Assembly: GCA_002084535.1 (NCBI GenBank) | Contig: NBLI01000041.1 | Location: 1-30,031, forward strand | Direction of reading: 5' to 3' | DNA length: 30,031 bases | From: Candidatus Zhuqueibacterota bacterium 4572_119 | GTDB lineage: Bacteria > Zhuqueibacterota > Zhuqueibacteria > Thermofontimicrobiales > Thermofontimicrobiaceae | Shown here: positions 1-7,485 of the stretch, in pieces | How the letters are laid out: each line of letters begins with the position of its first letter | How positions within the stretch are numbered: the first letter of the stretch is position 1 | Notes under the pieces: model-generated | The model's database searches: none | What the model was told of the DNA's origin: nothing | What the model saw: the letters and a program-made list of their open reading frames with translations, nothing else | Position numbers and translations under genes: made by a program

Positions 1-240
1 GATGAGATTGATTATACCGCTGGTCTAATTTTTAAAAAGAAAGAAGGTGACCGGGTAATAAAAGGAGAAACAATTGCCGAAGTTTATTATTCCCGCGATA
101 TATCAGTAACAGAGATAGAAGAAAAAATGAGCGAAGCAATTCACATCTCAAACGAAAAACCGGGCGGAGACAAAAAGTTGATTTTAAAATATATTAGCAG
201 CCAAAAAGAAGTGGATTGGGGATCACTTCTAAATGGTTGA
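1..240 (+). CDS. pdp: Pyrimidine-nucleoside (thymidine) phosphorylase, C-terminal fragment
   Basis: The window opens inside a gene. Frame 1 gives 79 residues and a TGA at 238-240. The visible part has the shape of the C-terminal alpha/beta subdomain of pyrimidine-nucleoside phosphorylases: a DYTAGLIF start, then KKKEGDRV and KGETIAEVYY, followed by an amphipathic helix (EIEEKMSEAI). In the family this subdomain closes the active site, and the enzyme splits thymidine or uridine with phosphate into base and (deoxy)ribose 1-phosphate. The catalytic and phosphate-binding residues lie upstream of the window and cannot be checked. The gene converges on the penicillin-binding protein gene, with 73 bases between the two stop codons. 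A thymidine phosphorylase proper (DeoA) has the same C-terminal fold, so the exact substrate is open. Confidence 0.75.
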   Translation, partial: DEIDYTAGLIFKKKEGDRVIKGETIAEVYYSRDISVTEIEEKMSEAIHISNEKPGGDKKLILKYISSQKEVDWGSLLNG

Positions 241-313
241 TTTTAACGAGAGGTGATTTCGTGATGCTGTTTCCCGCCACCGCTCATTTGAAATCCAGCT
301 TACGCGAAAGTTG

Positions 314-2305
314 TTAAAACCGGGTTCTACCCCGGGAGTTTCTTTTTGATTTGGTTGTAAATCCGGTGTGTTTTTCACATGTTTGTGTTGGCGCATCCGG
401 CGTTTTAAAAACTTCATAAACAATGTCCGGGCAAAACTCTGTTGCCAGCTTTTTAGTTTCTTTGCAGATTTCCACTTTAACAACCCCAGGCGGCATCATA
501 AAAGGAGTTTTCGGAAGATTAAGGGAATCGTGCGCTGCTTTCATAAATTTTGCCCAAATGGGTAAGGCTGCAACCGATCCGGACATTCCATTCCCAAGGC
601 TTTTTGCCGGGTCATCAAAACCAATCCAAACACCGGCAACAATGTATTTTGAAAAGCCGATAAACCATGCGTCAGTGAAATCATTTGTTGTCCCTGTTTT
701 TCCACCGGCAGGTGCCTGAAAATTATAAACTGATCGGGCTGAATATGCGGTCCCTCCCGGGCTAAGAACTGACTGCATCATATCTGCCATGATGTACGCG
801 GTTTCCTTTCGTAAGACTTCCCGAACTTCCGGGTGATGTTCTTCCACAATATTCCCGAGTTTATCAACAATTTGATTAATAAAGATCGGGGTGGTAAGAA
901 TTCCCTGATTTGCAAACACACCAAAAGCCGCTGTCATTTCTATCGGGGCGACACTGCCGGAGCCAAGCGCAATGGCGTCAACCATGGGCAAGTCCGTGGT
1001 TAGCCCCAATTTTCTGGCATAATCGACAATCGTTTTTGGCGGAACGATTTCCAGTACCAGGCGAGCGGTTACAAGATTCAAAGACCGCCTCAATGCGTCG
1101 CGCAGAGAAGTTGGACCTCCTTGCGAGTGATCATAATTGTGAGGCGCCCACCGATCTCCGTTTGGTAAATATAATACAACCGGCTGGTTTAGCAATTCAA
1201 AACTTGGAGAATAGCCATTGTCAATGGCAGCAGTATAAACAATTGGCTTGAAAGTAGAGCCAGGCTGCCTTGTTCTCATTTGAATGGCTCTGTTATATTT
1301 GGATTCCTCAAAATTTCTGCCGCCAATTAAAGCTAAAATTTCACCATTCCTTGGGTCAAGAGCGACAAGCGCGACCTGTATTTTAAATTTTTCTGAAGCA
1401 ATTGAGTCCAATAATGCGGCATGGCTTCTTTTAAGCTTAGAAAATGATGTAGTCTTTAGTAATGAATCAGGAAGCAGTGCCTTTATATTACCGCTGGAAA
1501 TTAATTTTTTATTGAACCTTGACTGAATAGTATTTAAATGACTTGCCACAGCACTATCCGCGCAAGCCTGGACCCTGGAATCTAAAGTTGTATAAACATT
1601 TAACCCGGAAGTGTACAGGTCCATTTGATACGTTTCCTGAAGCTTCTGGCGAATGTGTTCAGTAAAGTAGGGAGCAATTCCAAATTCTTCAACCTGGTTG
1701 AGCTCCTCGACTTTGAGCGGTTCCAATTTGGATGCATTAAATTCCTCTTCTGTGATGTAGCCCTGGGTAAGCATGTTGTGCAAAACAACATTTCGCCGCG
1801 AAGTAACGATTTCCGGTTTCCGATAGGGTGAATAGGCGCCAGGTCTTTGGAGAATGCCTGTCAGCATCGCGCATTCAACCAGGTTTAGCTCGGACGCATT
1901 TTTGTTAAAGAATTTTTGGGCTGCTGCCTGAACACCATAGGCACCGTGTCCGAAATACATGTGATTTAAATACATTTCAAGTATTTCTGGTTTGGTATAA
2001 GTCCTTTCAATCTGGATTGCAGTCAGCATTTCACGAAGCTTTCTGACCATGGTTTTTTGCAGGTTGAGATGTAATTGCCGCGCTAATACCACACCGTCGC
2101 GTGAATATATTTTGGTAGCTAATTCAGGATCATAATGTTCAAGCTGGTCAAGAGATGGCAGGTCCTGAGCCAAAAAAATGAGGAAAATAATAAGTAACGC
2201 GAACAGTAAGGCACCGCCTATTAGAAACAGTTTGATCTTTCGTTTCTTTGATTTTACCGTTACGGGTATTTTTAAATTACTTTTTGAAAAGGATTTTCTT
2301 TTCAT
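314..2305 (-). CDS. mrcA: Class A penicillin-binding protein (PBP1A family) lacking the glycosyltransferase catalytic core
   Basis: This is a peptidoglycan polymerase/transpeptidase anchored in the inner membrane. I start it at the ATG at 2305 (663 aa); a TTG five codons upstream is less likely. A basic N-terminus is followed by one membrane helix (about residues 26-45) and the family opening KIYSRDGVVL. It then jumps straight to ARQLHLNLQKTMVRKLRE and the later GT51 motifs (KPEILEMYLN, YFGHGAYGV, LTGILQRPGAYSP). The GT51 stretch carrying the catalytic Glu (ED..F..H.G) and the GGSTITQQ motif is absent, roughly 75 residues, with the reading frame kept (junction near 2083/2084). The transpeptidase domain is complete: PGSTFKP with Ser350, SLN at 408-410 and KTGTT from 536. 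It lies 115 bases downstream of lpxH on the same strand, probably co-transcribed. As written it could cross-link but not polymerise glycan; whether the loss is biological or an assembly error is open. Confidence 0.9.
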   Translation of the reverse strand: MKRKSFSKSNLKIPVTVKSKKRKIKLFLIGGALLFALLIIFLIFLAQDLPSLDQLEHYDPELATKIYSRDGVVLARQLHLNLQKTMVRKLREMLTAIQIERTYTKPEILEMYLNHMYFGHGAYGVQAAAQKFFNKNASELNLVECAMLTGILQRPGAYSPYRKPEIVTSRRNVVLHNMLTQGYITEEEFNASKLEPLKVEELNQVEEFGIAPYFTEHIRQKLQETYQMDLYTSGLNVYTTLDSRVQACADSAVASHLNTIQSRFNKKLISSGNIKALLPDSLLKTTSFSKLKRSHAALLDSIASEKFKIQVALVALDPRNGEILALIGGRNFEESKYNRAIQMRTRQPGSTFKPIVYTAAIDNGYSPSFELLNQPVVLYLPNGDRWAPHNYDHSQGGPTSLRDALRRSLNLVTARLVLEIVPPKTIVDYARKLGLTTDLPMVDAIALGSGSVAPIEMTAAFGVFANQGILTTPIFINQIVDKLGNIVEEHHPEVREVLRKETAYIMADMMQSVLSPGGTAYSARSVYNFQAPAGGKTGTTNDFTDAWFIGFSKYIVAGVWIGFDDPAKSLGNGMSGSVAALPIWAKFMKAAHDSLNLPKTPFMMPPGVVKVEICKETKKLATEFCPDIVYEVFKTPDAPTQTCEKHTGFTTKSKRNSRGRTRF
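320..346 (+). terminator. Possible bidirectional terminator between convergent genes
   Basis: CCGGG (320-324) can pair with CCCGG (331-335) around a six-base loop, followed by a T-rich run at 339-346. On the minus strand the same stem is followed by TTTT from 316-319. It overlaps the last codons of the penicillin-binding protein gene and lies about 80 bases after the phosphorylase stop, so it could end both transcripts. The stem has only five pairs, which keeps confidence low. Confidence 0.35.
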
Positions 2306-2420
2306 TCTATTATATCCCAATTCTATTTTGTACTTTAAAGAAAACTAATTAAAAAATGACAAAAGGAGAGTTTTCGTTCCAACACTAAATGATATACAAT
2401 GAAATTAACGATTTTAAAGC

Positions 2421-3146
2421 TTAACAGTTCCAGTGATTCAGGGTCAGTCCATTTTCGTCGAGTAAGCCATATGTGAAATGATTAATCCAGTCGCCGGGAT
2501 TTAAAAAAATATTTTCACCGATCTGTTTTAATTGCGGCTGGTGGGTGTGACACAGTATCACGTAATCAATTCCCTGGTTAAACTTTTCCCTGGCAAAATT
2601 AAAATAATCATCAAAATTTGGCGAAGCACTCCTTTTTGAATTGTGCTGCCGGCTGGTATGGGACATTAATTTTGCTAAAGGAATACCTAAGTCAGGGTGC
2701 AGCCAGCGGTATAAAAATATATTGAACCGGTTTCTGAATATTTTTTTTAGCAAGCGATATCCCCGGTCGCTTTTTAAAATACCATCGCCGTGAAAAAGTA
2801 GTACCCGCTTGGAATTATATTCAAATGTATATATATCCGGGTGAATTTCGATTTGAATTTTTGATGGTAAAAAATCTCTTATCCAGCAATCATGATTTCC
2901 CCGTAGAAAATGAACTTTTACACCAGCCTCGATGAGTTTTGATAATTCAAATAAAACACGATAAGGCTTTGCCGGTACAACATGTTTATATTCAAACCAA
3001 AAATCAAAAAGATCTCCCACGATAAACAATTCATTTTCAGGGTTTTTGATAAAATTAAAGAAAGTAAAAAGTTGTTGATCAATATCTGCTTGATTTTCAA
3101 ATTCGGCGCCGACATGAAGATCAGAAATAAAATAGATTTTTTTCAT
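2421..3146 (-). CDS. lpxH: UDP-2,3-diacylglucosamine diphosphatase (LpxH-type metallophosphatase)
   Basis: This is a calcineurin-like phosphoesterase of 241 aa, the normal size for LpxH, which removes UMP from UDP-2,3-diacylglucosamine to give lipid X at the cytoplasmic side of the inner membrane (lipid A pathway). All metal-ligand motifs are visible in order: SDLHVG (D9, H11), GDLFDFW (D45, D48), RGNHD (N84, H85), HGDG (H119, D121) and CHTH (H200, H202). The FDFWFEY stretch after the second motif is typical of LpxH rather than of general phosphatases. The ATG at 3146 is the first codon of the conserved MKKIYFISDLH start. A promoter-like pair lies 40-68 bases upstream, and PBP1A follows on the same strand. 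The Cys in place of Gly in the last motif is a mild variant. Its homologue LpxG/LpxI would look different, so I favour LpxH. Confidence 0.85.
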   Translation of the reverse strand: MKKIYFISDLHVGAEFENQADIDQQLFTFFNFIKNPENELFIVGDLFDFWFEYKHVVPAKPYRVLFELSKLIEAGVKVHFLRGNHDCWIRDFLPSKIQIEIHPDIYTFEYNSKRVLLFHGDGILKSDRGYRLLKKIFRNRFNIFLYRWLHPDLGIPLAKLMSHTSRQHNSKRSASPNFDDYFNFAREKFNQGIDYVILCHTHQPQLKQIGENIFLNPGDWINHFTYGLLDENGLTLNHWNC

Positions 3147-3185
3147 TCGTATTTACCGTTTACCGTATTTGTTCAGAAATGTTTT

Positions 3186-3214
3186 AAGATACAAAATTTG
3201 CTCTGATTTTGCAA
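3186..3214 (-). promoter_or_regulatory. Probable promoter of lpxH
   Basis: On the minus strand TTGCAA (3214-3209), a 17-base spacer and TATCTT (3191-3186) form a -35/-10 pair. The predicted start would be near 3179, giving lpxH a leader of about 33 bases. The spacing equals that of four plus-strand motifs elsewhere in the window (TTG-N20-TAAATT), and the -10 box fits TAnnTT. Confidence 0.4.
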
Positions 3215-3242
3215 TAAAAATATATTTTATTAAGAAAAAACA

Positions 3243-3271
3243 TTGACAATAGTTTTGTAAATAAGTAAATT
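3243..3271 (+). promoter_or_regulatory. Probable promoter, TTGACA-N17-TAAATT, upstream of ispE
   Basis: TTGACA (3243-3248), 17 bases, TAAATT (3266-3271), facing ispE. This is a full -35 consensus with the -10 variant that recurs at 11418, 15434 and 27058. Transcription would begin near 3278, about 370 bases before the ispE start, so it implies a long leader or an unrecognised small RNA. Confidence 0.45.
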
Positions 3272-3647
3272 TATCACCTGGTTATTCAGGGAATTACATT
3301 AATGCTGGCTCGACATAGTAATAGTATCATATTAATGAGCATAGTTGTTAATTACATATCCGAGTTCTTGAATGCGGCAACTGTGTTGCGACTTTAAAAT
3401 AGTTGATTCAAAAATAATTTGTTAAAATGTATTTTCATGATCAGAATGCCAGCACATTTAATTTGGAAATTATAAAAAATCTGTGCTAACCAGAATAGAT
3501 ATGTGGATCAGGTGCTTCGAAAAAAATACCTTTAATGCTGGATGGTCATTTTGTTTTAGACAAAGTTTGTTTTTGTGCTAAATGGTGTCCGCGGGGAAGA
3601 GTCGATTATAGAATCATGACATTAACAGGAAATACACGGTAATTCTA
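3272..3647 (+). other. Gene-free region, possible long leader of ispE
   Basis: I find no credible reading frame in either strand of these 376 bases. They hold short imperfect hairpins (for example GCAAC-TGT-GTTGC near 3376-3390), a repeated phrase AATGCTGG (near 3301 and 3535), and an in-frame stop (TAG at 3609-3611) that bounds ispE upstream. No known riboswitch class is recognisable. Confidence 0.4.
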
Positions 3648-4502
3648 TTGAAAGAAATTATTGAAAAAGCTTACGCGAAAATTAACATTGGGCTGAAAAT
3701 TATTTCCAAACGACCTGACGGATATCATGATTTGGAAACAATTTTTCAGCAGATTGACTTGTGCGACACGATCAAGCTGTCTATAAGAAAATCTAATGAT
3801 ATTGTGATTAAAAGTGACAATAAAAACATTCCACTTGATGAAAATAATATTTGTCATAAAGCGGCTCTATTGTTTCGAGCGGCATCGGGATTGGATTTTG
3901 GGCTAACAATTCATATTCAAAAAGAAATACCGACCGGTGCTGGGCTTGGAGGAGGGAGCAGCAACGCGGCAGCTGTTTTGTTGGGACTGGAAAAGCTAAT
4001 GGCGTATAAACTGCCCGAGAAAAGATTGAATCGAATCGCGAGGGATTTAGGCGCGGACGTTCCTTTCTTCCTGGTTGGTGGAACAGCTTATGCCGAAGGA
4101 ATTGGCGATAAAATAAAAACGGTGCGTCCTTTTCCTGATTTTTTTGCTGTTTTGGTGTATCCAAATATTGAGATTTCATCAGCTTGGGCATACAAAAACT
4201 TCAATTTTAACTTGACAAAAACAAAAAAAATCATTAAATTGTCCCGAATTATCCAAAATCGGATTTGCTTTAGCGACCTAAAGGATTATGTGGAAAACGA
4301 TTTTGAGAAAATCGTTTTTGCAAAATACCCTGAGTTGTTAAAAATAAAAGAGTTACTGTATAGAAAAGGTGCTTTTTTGGCGATGATGTCCGGCAGCGGA
4401 TCGACGATTTTCGGACTTTTTACCGGGTCTGAAAAGGCGGAAGCTGCCAGAAAGTATTTCTCAGAGAAATACAAATGTTTTCTTACTCAGCCAAAAAAAT
4501 GA
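3648..4502 (+). CDS. ispE: 4-diphosphocytidyl-2-C-methyl-D-erythritol kinase
   Basis: This is a GHMP-family kinase of 284 aa that phosphorylates CDP-methylerythritol at the 2-hydroxyl, the fourth step of the non-mevalonate (MEP) isoprenoid pathway, in the cytosol. Visible marks are AYAKINIGL (Lys11), RPDGYHDLET, the glycine-rich ATP loop GAGLGGGSSNAA (residues 97-108), GADVPFF with the catalytic Asp, and MSGSGSTIFG near the end. Length is normal. The start is TTG at 3648, because no ATG or GTG lies between it and the in-frame TAG at 3609 and the conserved KAYAKIN motif begins seven codons later. An AGGA lies 17 bases upstream, so the ribosome site is poor. It opens the cluster with spoVG, tRNA-Gln, prs, rplY and pth; ispE next to spoVG and prs is also a Bacillus-type arrangement. 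Confidence 0.93.
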   Translation: MKEIIEKAYAKINIGLKIISKRPDGYHDLETIFQQIDLCDTIKLSIRKSNDIVIKSDNKNIPLDENNICHKAALLFRAASGLDFGLTIHIQKEIPTGAGLGGGSSNAAAVLLGLEKLMAYKLPEKRLNRIARDLGADVPFFLVGGTAYAEGIGDKIKTVRPFPDFFAVLVYPNIEISSAWAYKNFNFNLTKTKKIIKLSRIIQNRICFSDLKDYVENDFEKIVFAKYPELLKIKELLYRKGAFLAMMSGSGSTIFGLFTGSEKAEAARKYFSEKYKCFLTQPKK

Positions 4503-4622
4503 AACATCTATAACATTTGGGGCGAGAATTAATATTAAAATTTTATTAGATTGTGATTTAGCCTTGACCCAGAATTTTCTTTATTGAATTGATTGAAATC
4601 AACTTACAGGAGAGAGGAAATA

Positions 4623-4916
4623 ATGGAGATAACAGAAATTACCGTTACTCTGCGCAATGAAGAAAAACTTAAGGCATTTGTTAATGTGACGTTTGATGAT
4701 CAGTTTGTAGTCCGTGGAATGAAGGTAATAAAAGGGGCGACAGGATTTTTTATAAGCATGCCAAGCAGAAAAATGCCCGATGGTTCATTCAAAGATATTG
4801 CTCATCCGATCAATAAAGACTTCCGGGAATTTATAGAAAAAATGATTCTTGACAAATATAATTCTACGCTGGAAGAAGAAAAGTCAGAGGATGTTGTTAG
4901 CAAAGAAAGTTCATGA
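4623..4916 (+). CDS. spoVG: SpoVG-family nucleic-acid-binding regulator
   Basis: This is a 97-aa protein with the full SpoVG fold signature: MEITEITVTL at the start, KAFVNVTFDDQFVVRGMKVI, the signature loop FFISMPSRKMPDG, then AHPINKDFREFIEKMIL, and a short acidic tail. The ATG at 4623 is chosen because AGGAGAG lies about nine bases upstream and the family begins MEIT; a TTG frame extending to 4593 would swallow that ribosome site. In Firmicutes and Borrelia SpoVG binds DNA and RNA and tunes gene expression. In non-sporulating FCB bacteria its targets are not known to me. It sits between ispE and tRNA-Gln/prs, the neighbourhood seen in many phyla. Confidence 0.93.
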   Translation: MEITEITVTLRNEEKLKAFVNVTFDDQFVVRGMKVIKGATGFFISMPSRKMPDGSFKDIAHPINKDFREFIEKMILDKYNSTLEEEKSEDVVSKESS

Positions 4917-4937
4917 CATTTAATTCTATTTGATTAT

Positions 4938-5009
4938 TGGGGCGTGGCCAAGCGGCAAGGCACAGGGTTTTGGTCCCTGCATTCGGAGGTTCGAATCCTC
5001 CCGCCCCAG
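4938..5009 (+). tRNA. tRNA-Gln (anticodon TTG)
   Basis: A full cloverleaf can be drawn. Acceptor TGGGGCG (4938-4944) pairs with CGCCCCA (5002-5008) and G5009 is the discriminator. The anticodon stem CAGGG (4963-4967) and CCCTG encloses the loop TTTTGGT with anticodon TTG at 4970-4972. The T arm GGAGG-TTCGAAT-CCTCC is perfect. CCA is not encoded, so it must be added after transcription. It lies 21 bases after spoVG and 178 bases before prs, on the same strand, so it may be cut from the operon transcript. Confidence 0.97.
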
Positions 5010-5029
5010 CTCATTTTGTCAGACAAATA

Positions 5030-5166
5030 TCGTCATTGAGTTTGTCAAATGACGAAAATCAGAGTGGGAGCAACTCTAGTTTTAGAATTCGCTGATGTTA
5101 AGCACAAGGTTATTAATGTTGAATTACTTTGATTATCTACTTTGCCCCGTTTGATTTTCGTCATTT
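5030..5166 (+). repeat. Competing inverted repeats between tRNA-Gln and prs
   Basis: Bases 5047-5060 (AAATGACGAAAATC) have two possible partners. TCGTCATT at 5030-5037 pairs with 5048-5055 as an 8-bp local hairpin. GATTTTCGTCATTT at 5153-5166 is the exact 14-base reverse complement of 5047-5060. The two pairings exclude each other, and the long one ends 21 bases before the prs start codon. A separate mini-palindrome TTTGTC-A-GACAAA (5015-5027) lies just after the tRNA. No T-run follows either stem, so these are not simple terminators. Confidence 0.55.
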
Positions 5167-5187
5167 TTCATTTCACGGATTTTTTAT

Positions 5188-6123
5188 ATGGCAAATTCTT
5201 TAAAAATATTTACTGGTACAGCAAATCGGGAGTTGGCAGAAAAGATCGCTCAATACCTGGACATTTCCTTAGGGGAGTCAAGTATCAACAGGTTTAGCGA
5301 TGGTGAGATATGGGTTAAGTATAATGAAAATATACGGGGTTGCGATGTTTTTATTGTACAGCCAACTTGCTCACCTTCTGATAATTTTATGGAGTTGCTG
5401 ATAATGATTGACGCGGCTCGCAGGTCGTCAGCCAGCAGAATCACAGCGGTTATTCCCTATTTTGGCTATGCCCGGCAGGATAGAAAAGATCAGCCAAGAG
5501 TGGCAATTACTGCCAAGCTTGTCGCGAATATTATTCGCACAGCAGGAGCAGATCGTGTTTTAACAATGGATTTACACGCTTCGCAAATCCAGGGTTTTTT
5601 TGATATACCGCTGGATCATTTATATTCTTCACCGATTCTGGCGGAATATTTTAAAAAAAGAAAAATTCCTGATCTGGTTGTGCTTTCACCAGACATTGGC
5701 GGCGTAAAAATGTCACGGGCATACGCGAAACGTTTAAAGGCGCCTCTGGCAATAATCGATAAGCGCCGTTCAGGTCCGAACCGGGCAGAAGTTATGCACC
5801 TGATTGGTGAAGTAAAAGATAAGAACCTTTTAATTATTGATGATATTGTTGATACGGCGGGTACTCTGGTAAAAGCAGTTGAAAGAGCAAAAAAAGAAGG
5901 GGCAAAAAATGTTTATGCGGCTTGTACTCATCCAATTTTATCGGGTGATGCAATTGAAAAAATTAGAAAGTCCGCATTAAAAGAATTTGTGATGATGGAT
6001 ACAGTCTCTATAAATCAAGAAAAGATGCTGTCAAATTTTAAAATAATATCCGTGGCAAATATGTTTGGTAATGCGATAAAACGAATTCACAATGAAGAAT
6101 CTATAAGTATTTTATTTGATTAA
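5188..6123 (+). CDS. prs: Ribose-phosphate pyrophosphokinase (PRPP synthase)
   Basis: This enzyme makes 5-phosphoribosyl 1-diphosphate from ribose 5-phosphate and ATP, the entry compound for purines, pyrimidines, histidine and NAD. It has 311 aa, typical for class I bacterial enzymes. Visible elements are the N-terminal IFTGTANRELAEKIA, RFSDGEIWV, the pyrophosphate region IPYFGYARQDRK, DLHASQIQGFFDIPLDHL, the flexible loop DKRRSGPN and the PRPP-binding motif NLLIIDDIVDTAGT. The first ATG is the family start; there is only a weak site (ACGGA) upstream. The upstream alternative hairpins may influence its expression. rplY/ctc follows after 29 bases, as in the classic prs-ctc-pth order, which couples PRPP supply to translation genes. 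Confidence 0.97.
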   Translation: MANSLKIFTGTANRELAEKIAQYLDISLGESSINRFSDGEIWVKYNENIRGCDVFIVQPTCSPSDNFMELLIMIDAARRSSASRITAVIPYFGYARQDRKDQPRVAITAKLVANIIRTAGADRVLTMDLHASQIQGFFDIPLDHLYSSPILAEYFKKRKIPDLVVLSPDIGGVKMSRAYAKRLKAPLAIIDKRRSGPNRAEVMHLIGEVKDKNLLIIDDIVDTAGTLVKAVERAKKEGAKNVYAACTHPILSGDAIEKIRKSALKEFVMMDTVSINQEKMLSNFKIISVANMFGNAIKRIHNEESISILFD

Positions 6124-6152
6124 TTTTTTGGTTAAGTTAATGGAGCGTTATA

Positions 6153-6797
6153 ATGGCAGAATTAGAATTAAAAGCAGAAGTAAGAGAGAATACTCACAAA
6201 GGTTATGCTAAACAATTAAGAAAAGAAGGGAAAATCCCTGGTGTTTTTTACGCGCAGGGTGAAACAACAGTACCCATTGTGGTTGACGAAAGAGAGATGG
6301 TAAAAATATTGACATCGGATTCAGGATTGATAGACATCAGGTTGGGTGATAAAAGAAAACGAAAAGCGATTGTGAAAGAATATCAAACCGACCCGGTGAA
6401 ACAAAGATTATTTCACGTTGACATTATGGGGGTCAAGTTAAAAGAAAAGCTCACTGTTCCTGTTAGCATAAATATAACAGGGGCTGCCGTTGGTGTTAAG
6501 GACCATGGCGGTGTTTTACATCAGTATCTTCGTGAAATTGACGTTACTTGTTTGCCGCTCGACATTCCTGACAGTATCGATGTTGATGTTAGTGAGTTGA
6601 ACATTGGAGACTCAGTTACAGTTGGAACTCTTTCCCTTGAAAACGCGACTGTTGAGCTTGAAGATGATCAACCAATAGTTTCTGTTTTGGCTCCGACGGT
6701 TGTGAAGGAAGAGGTAGAAGAGGTTGAAGAAGGTGAATTGGAAGAAGGCGAAGAGGGAGCCGGAGAGAGTGAAGACGCCGAAAGTTCGGATGCTTAA
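6153..6797 (+). CDS. rplY: 50S ribosomal protein L25 (general stress protein Ctc)
   Basis: This is the long (CTC) form of L25 at 214 aa: an N-terminal 5S-rRNA-binding beta domain (about residues 1-92; RKEGKIPGVFYAQGE, then VKQRLFHVDIMGV) followed by the TL5-type C-terminal domain (about 95-185; PVSINITGAAVGVKDHGGVLHQYLREIDV, then CLPLDIPDSIDVDVSELNIGDSV). A very acidic tail of Glu, Gly and Asp closes it, as is common in this group. It binds 5S rRNA at the central protuberance of the large subunit. The ATG follows GGAGCG by six bases. It sits between prs and pth, spaced 29 and 42 bases, so all three are probably on one transcript. Confidence 0.96.
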   Translation: MAELELKAEVRENTHKGYAKQLRKEGKIPGVFYAQGETTVPIVVDEREMVKILTSDSGLIDIRLGDKRKRKAIVKEYQTDPVKQRLFHVDIMGVKLKEKLTVPVSINITGAAVGVKDHGGVLHQYLREIDVTCLPLDIPDSIDVDVSELNIGDSVTVGTLSLENATVELEDDQPIVSVLAPTVVKEEVEEVEEGELEEGEEGAGESEDAESSDA

Positions 6798-6839
6798 TTT
6801 GTGAAAAAAAAGTTTTTTTAAAGATCTTTTAAAATTTGC

Positions 6840-7403
6840 ATGAATAATAAATTTCTTGTCATTGGATTGGGAAACCCGGGTAAAAAATATAAACTTACTC
6901 GGCATAATGCTGGATTTATGGTTGTTAATTCAATAGCAAAGCAATTTAAATGTTCTTTCAAAAGATATCGAAAATTTGAGGCAACAAAGTTTGAATTCGA
7001 AGGAAATCAAATTTTTTTAATGAAGCCAACAACTTATATGAATCTGAGTGGAACCGCGGTTTCCAGAGGAATTAAGAAATATGGTTTGGATCCCGCAAAT
7101 TTATTAGTTATCAGTGATGACATAAGTCTGCCGCTTGGGAAAATTCGAATTAGGCCAAGAGGTGGTTATGGCGGACATAATGGATTGAAATCAATTATCG
7201 GGGAAATCGAGACCGATCAATTCGCGAGGTTGCGGATTGGGATATCAAGTGCTGAATATTCAGGTGAGTTAGTAGATTTTGTTTTAACGACATTTTCTGA
7301 AGCTGACAAAACAGCATTAGCTCTTGTAATTGATAAAGCAATGAGCTGTGTTTTGTTTTATATTCAACATGGCATGGCAAAAGCGATGAATGAGTATAAT
7401 TAA
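6840..7403 (+). CDS. pth: Peptidyl-tRNA hydrolase
   Basis: This enzyme frees tRNA from peptidyl-tRNAs that drop off the ribosome. It has 187 aa, normal for bacterial Pth. Motifs present: VIGLGNPGKKYKLTRHNAGF with the catalytic His22, KPTTYMNLSG, the acidic SDDISLPLGKIRIRPRGG and GGHNGLKSII (substrate-binding Asn). The C-terminal lid GELVDFVLTTFSEAD is also standard. The ATG follows an A/T-rich stretch without a clear Shine-Dalgarno sequence, and an AAAGATCTTT palindrome lies 11 bases upstream. It ends the spoVG-prs-rplY-pth group; the pyrophosphatase gene begins within 83 bases. Confidence 0.97.
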   Translation: MNNKFLVIGLGNPGKKYKLTRHNAGFMVVNSIAKQFKCSFKRYRKFEATKFEFEGNQIFLMKPTTYMNLSGTAVSRGIKKYGLDPANLLVISDDISLPLGKIRIRPRGGYGGHNGLKSIIGEIETDQFARLRIGISSAEYSGELVDFVLTTFSEADKTALALVIDKAMSCVLFYIQHGMAKAMNEYN

Positions 7404-7485
7404 ATAATACTGAAGCAATAAACAATTATTTTTTGTTGCTTATTTAATACTTGATATTCTTAAAAAGGATATTGGAAATGAGCGC

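Noticed and set aside
910..1251. Open frame of 113 codons on the plus strand
   Set aside because: It lies wholly antisense to the PBP1A transpeptidase coding region, has no ribosome site, and its composition is that of a mirrored frame.
3808..4191. Minus-strand open frame of 127 codons
   Set aside because: Antisense to the conserved core of ispE with no supporting signals.
6803..6830. A-run and T-run before pth as a terminator
   Set aside because: The potential stem is only A-T pairs with a one-base loop, and rplY and pth are normally co-transcribed.
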